Assembly (NCBI GenBank): GCA_022822325.1 | Contig: JAJEBW010000039.1 | Location: forward strand, 1 to 64,000 | Length of the DNA: 64,000 bases | Origin: Gemmatimonadota bacterium | Lineage (GTDB): Bacteria; Gemmatimonadota; Gemmatimonadetes; Longimicrobiales; Gaopeijiaceae | Reading direction: 5' to 3' | Part shown: positions 62,678 through 64,000 of the stretch, in pieces | Layout of the letters: the number at the start of each line of letters is the position of its first letter | How positions within the stretch are numbered: position 1 is the first letter of the stretch | Made by a program: the position numbers and the translations under genes | Notes under the pieces: model-generated | The model's database searches: none | The model's input: only the letters and a program-made list of their open reading frames with translations | What the model was told of the DNA's origin: nothing

Positions 62678-63958
62678 TCAGCCGGTCGGTCCGTCGATGT
62701 TTTCGTTGGTGTCGACCTCGGAGCGGGCGATCGGGAAGCAGAGATCCTGCTGCACGAGGTGCGAGCCCACATCCTGGCTGCCCGAGGGGGTCTCGAGGGG
62801 ATGGCGGCCGCCGGGCGTGTTGTCGCGGTTCCAGCGGTAGAAGTCGCCGAGGCGGCGGCCTTCCAGCCAGAGGACGACGCCGCGCTCGAACTTCAGCGCC
62901 CGCCAGGCTTCGGTGATGTTCTCCGGCTCGATAGCGAATGTGCCCGCCGCAGCCCGAAGCGCGTTGATCTTCGCCGTCGCGCCCTGCCAGTCGCCCGCGT
63001 TCAGCATCGCCTCGGCCTCGATGAGACGCATCTCGGCGCCCTTCGAGAGGGGAATGTCATCGCCCGAATCCTGGTACTTGTCCTGCGGCCACCACGGAAC
63101 CTGGCCGCAGCACTGCACGGCGGCGTCGCCGGTCTCGTCGGTCACGCGGTAGGGAACGCGCGGGTCGCCATTGGGATTGTTCTCGCTGAGGCTGTATTCC
63201 TCGTACTTGGTGAACTTCTGCGTATGCGCCTTGTAGGGCTCGGCCTGGGAGGCGAACTGAATCCGGTTGAGCGTCGGATTGCCGAAGCCGTCGTGATAGG
63301 GCAGGACGAACTGGAAGTTGTCGGGGATGCCCGATGCGTCGGACACCGCCCCCGCCCAGTCGCCCCGGAAGGCCTTCACCGAGGCGCGCGCCGCCACCGC
63401 CGCGGTCGCCATGTCGCCCGTGGTCAGCGCGGCCGCCTGCTCGAAGTGCGCGATGGCGCGATCGTAGTAGACGCTGCGGTTGCCGGCAGGTCCGCCATCG
63501 ATCACCGAGTTGCAGAAGTTCTCGCCCAGGAGGCGGTAGGCGTAGCCGGCCCAGAGATAGGCTTCGCCCAGGAGCTTCTGGTCTTCGGCGCCGGTCTCGT
63601 TGATCTTCGCGATCCCGTCGTCTCCCCACCAGCGCGCGCGCTGCGAGAGGTTCCAGTGCGTGCCGATCGTTTCGTAGTCGAGCTCGCCATTCTGCCACTC
63701 GACCTGAATGCCGAAGCTGCCCGTCGAGCCGGAGGGATGGACTTCGCGCGAGATCGCGGCGCTCGTGTAGCCGATCCAGTTGTGCGCTTCGCTCACGCCG
63801 CGCCCGATTCCCTTGACGATCGCCTCTTGGGCCGCGGTCTCGAAGAGGAACTCCTCCTGGACGCGGCCCGGGTTGACGACCTCGGTGTCGCAGGCCGCCA
63901 GCAACGCCACGAGCGCGACCGGCAGGATGAGGATCTTTCTGGTTCCGTTGTTAGTCAT
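62678..63958 (-). CDS. RagB/SusD-family lipoprotein (pair 2)
   Basis: 426 aa. Lipobox LAACD at about residue 23. SusD fold as in pair 1: YRLLGENFCNSVIDGGP, IPLSKGAEMRLIEAEAML, GVVLWLEGRRLGDFYRWN. Its GENFC and RLIEAEA segments resemble the first SusD, indicating paralogy. Its partner SusC ends just upstream (63977, window edge). The two pairs are separated by 3 kb of membrane-protein genes. Confidence 0.9.
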   Translation of the reverse strand: MTNNGTRKILILPVALVALLAACDTEVVNPGRVQEEFLFETAAQEAIVKGIGRGVSEAHNWIGYTSAAISREVHPSGSTGSFGIQVEWQNGELDYETIGTHWNLSQRARWWGDDGIAKINETGAEDQKLLGEAYLWAGYAYRLLGENFCNSVIDGGPAGNRSVYYDRAIAHFEQAAALTTGDMATAAVAARASVKAFRGDWAGAVSDASGIPDNFQFVLPYHDGFGNPTLNRIQFASQAEPYKAHTQKFTKYEEYSLSENNPNGDPRVPYRVTDETGDAAVQCCGQVPWWPQDKYQDSGDDIPLSKGAEMRLIEAEAMLNAGDWQGATAKINALRAAAGTFAIEPENITEAWRALKFERGVVLWLEGRRLGDFYRWNRDNTPGGRHPLETPSGSQDVGSHLVQQDLCFPIARSEVDTNENIDGPTG

Positions 63959-63976
63959 TTTGTGGGTCCGTTCCTC

Positions 63977-64000
63977 CTAGAAGACGACTTGCAGCGAGAA
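63977..64000 (-). CDS. SusC/RagA receptor (pair 2), only the last residues in the window
   Basis: The minus strand at the edge encodes FSLQVVF then TAG. A final aromatic residue with alternating hydrophobics is the barrel-insertion signal of outer-membrane proteins. Position 18 nt ahead of a SusD gene supports SusC. Very little sequence is visible. Confidence 0.55.
   Translation of the reverse strand, partial: FSLQVVF

Overview
The window is high-GC, gene-dense chromosomal DNA. It carries two SusC/SusD-type outer-membrane uptake pairs, a 6-bladed beta-propeller protein, ~950-1000 aa secreted M14 and BNR/VPS10 proteins, a 1635-aa NAD-dependent glutamate dehydrogenase and many small lipoproteins with near-consensus lipoboxes. 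This mix fits a free-living Gram-negative heterotroph of the Gemmatimonadota type. The placement is an inference from gene content; there is no rRNA or other phylogenetic marker, and I see no tRNA gene or CRISPR array.

Layout. 1-742: left end of an IS3-family element cutting a DUF885 gene. 845-3169: compact three-gene cassette (TIGR04255 protein, HTH protein, protein with an ITQTCD motif). 3.2-9.6 kb: NAD-dependent epimerase, DUF523/DUF1722 protein, amidase, an XdhC split into two genes around a PH-domain gene, SufU. 9.6-15 kb: beta-propeller protein, M14 peptidase, CPBP protease. 15-21 kb: Ppx/GppA phosphatase, a hicB remnant and the large glutamate dehydrogenase. 21.3-25.4 kb: SbcD/SbcC-like (YhaO/YhaN-like) nuclease-ATPase pair. 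25.5-30.4 kb: glycan cluster (GT2, GT-C/GT87, BcsA-like GT2) plus PgeF. 30.7-34.1 kb: minus-strand island of an AAA ATPase, a small Cys-rich ExK protein and an Mrr-type endonuclease, next to IS3 and other gene debris. 35.2-39.4 kb: sucA and threonine dehydratase. 39.6-44.5 kb: five-gene minus-strand operon (small membrane protein, M28 peptidase, Leu/Ile/Val-type binding protein, HAMP sensor without an output domain, OFA-type MFS transporter). 44.7-51.5 kb: quinone oxidoreductase, DEDDh exonuclease coupled to an NCS2 permease with an ATPase-like tail, large BNR-repeat protein. 51.5-55.2 kb: lipoproteins, a plug-type lipoprotein coupled to a beta-barrel, and a decayed DUF4143 ATPase. 55.3-64 kb: two SusC/SusD systems and membrane proteins between them.

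The core of the window serves peptide, amino-acid and polymer scavenging: secreted peptidases, SusCD uptake, glutamate dehydrogenase feeding 2-oxoglutarate dehydrogenase, and threonine deamination. Two stretches (0.8-3.2 kb and 30.7-34.1 kb) look acquired: they have IS debris beside them, compact overlapping gene order and unfamiliar or restriction-type products. They are the best candidates for undescribed or poorly described systems. A third unexpected signal is a ~62-nt GC-rich element found three times in intergenic DNA with nearly identical spacing.

Starts were chosen by ribosome-binding sites, family length and ATGA-type overlaps. Family calls rest on recognised motifs, without database searches.
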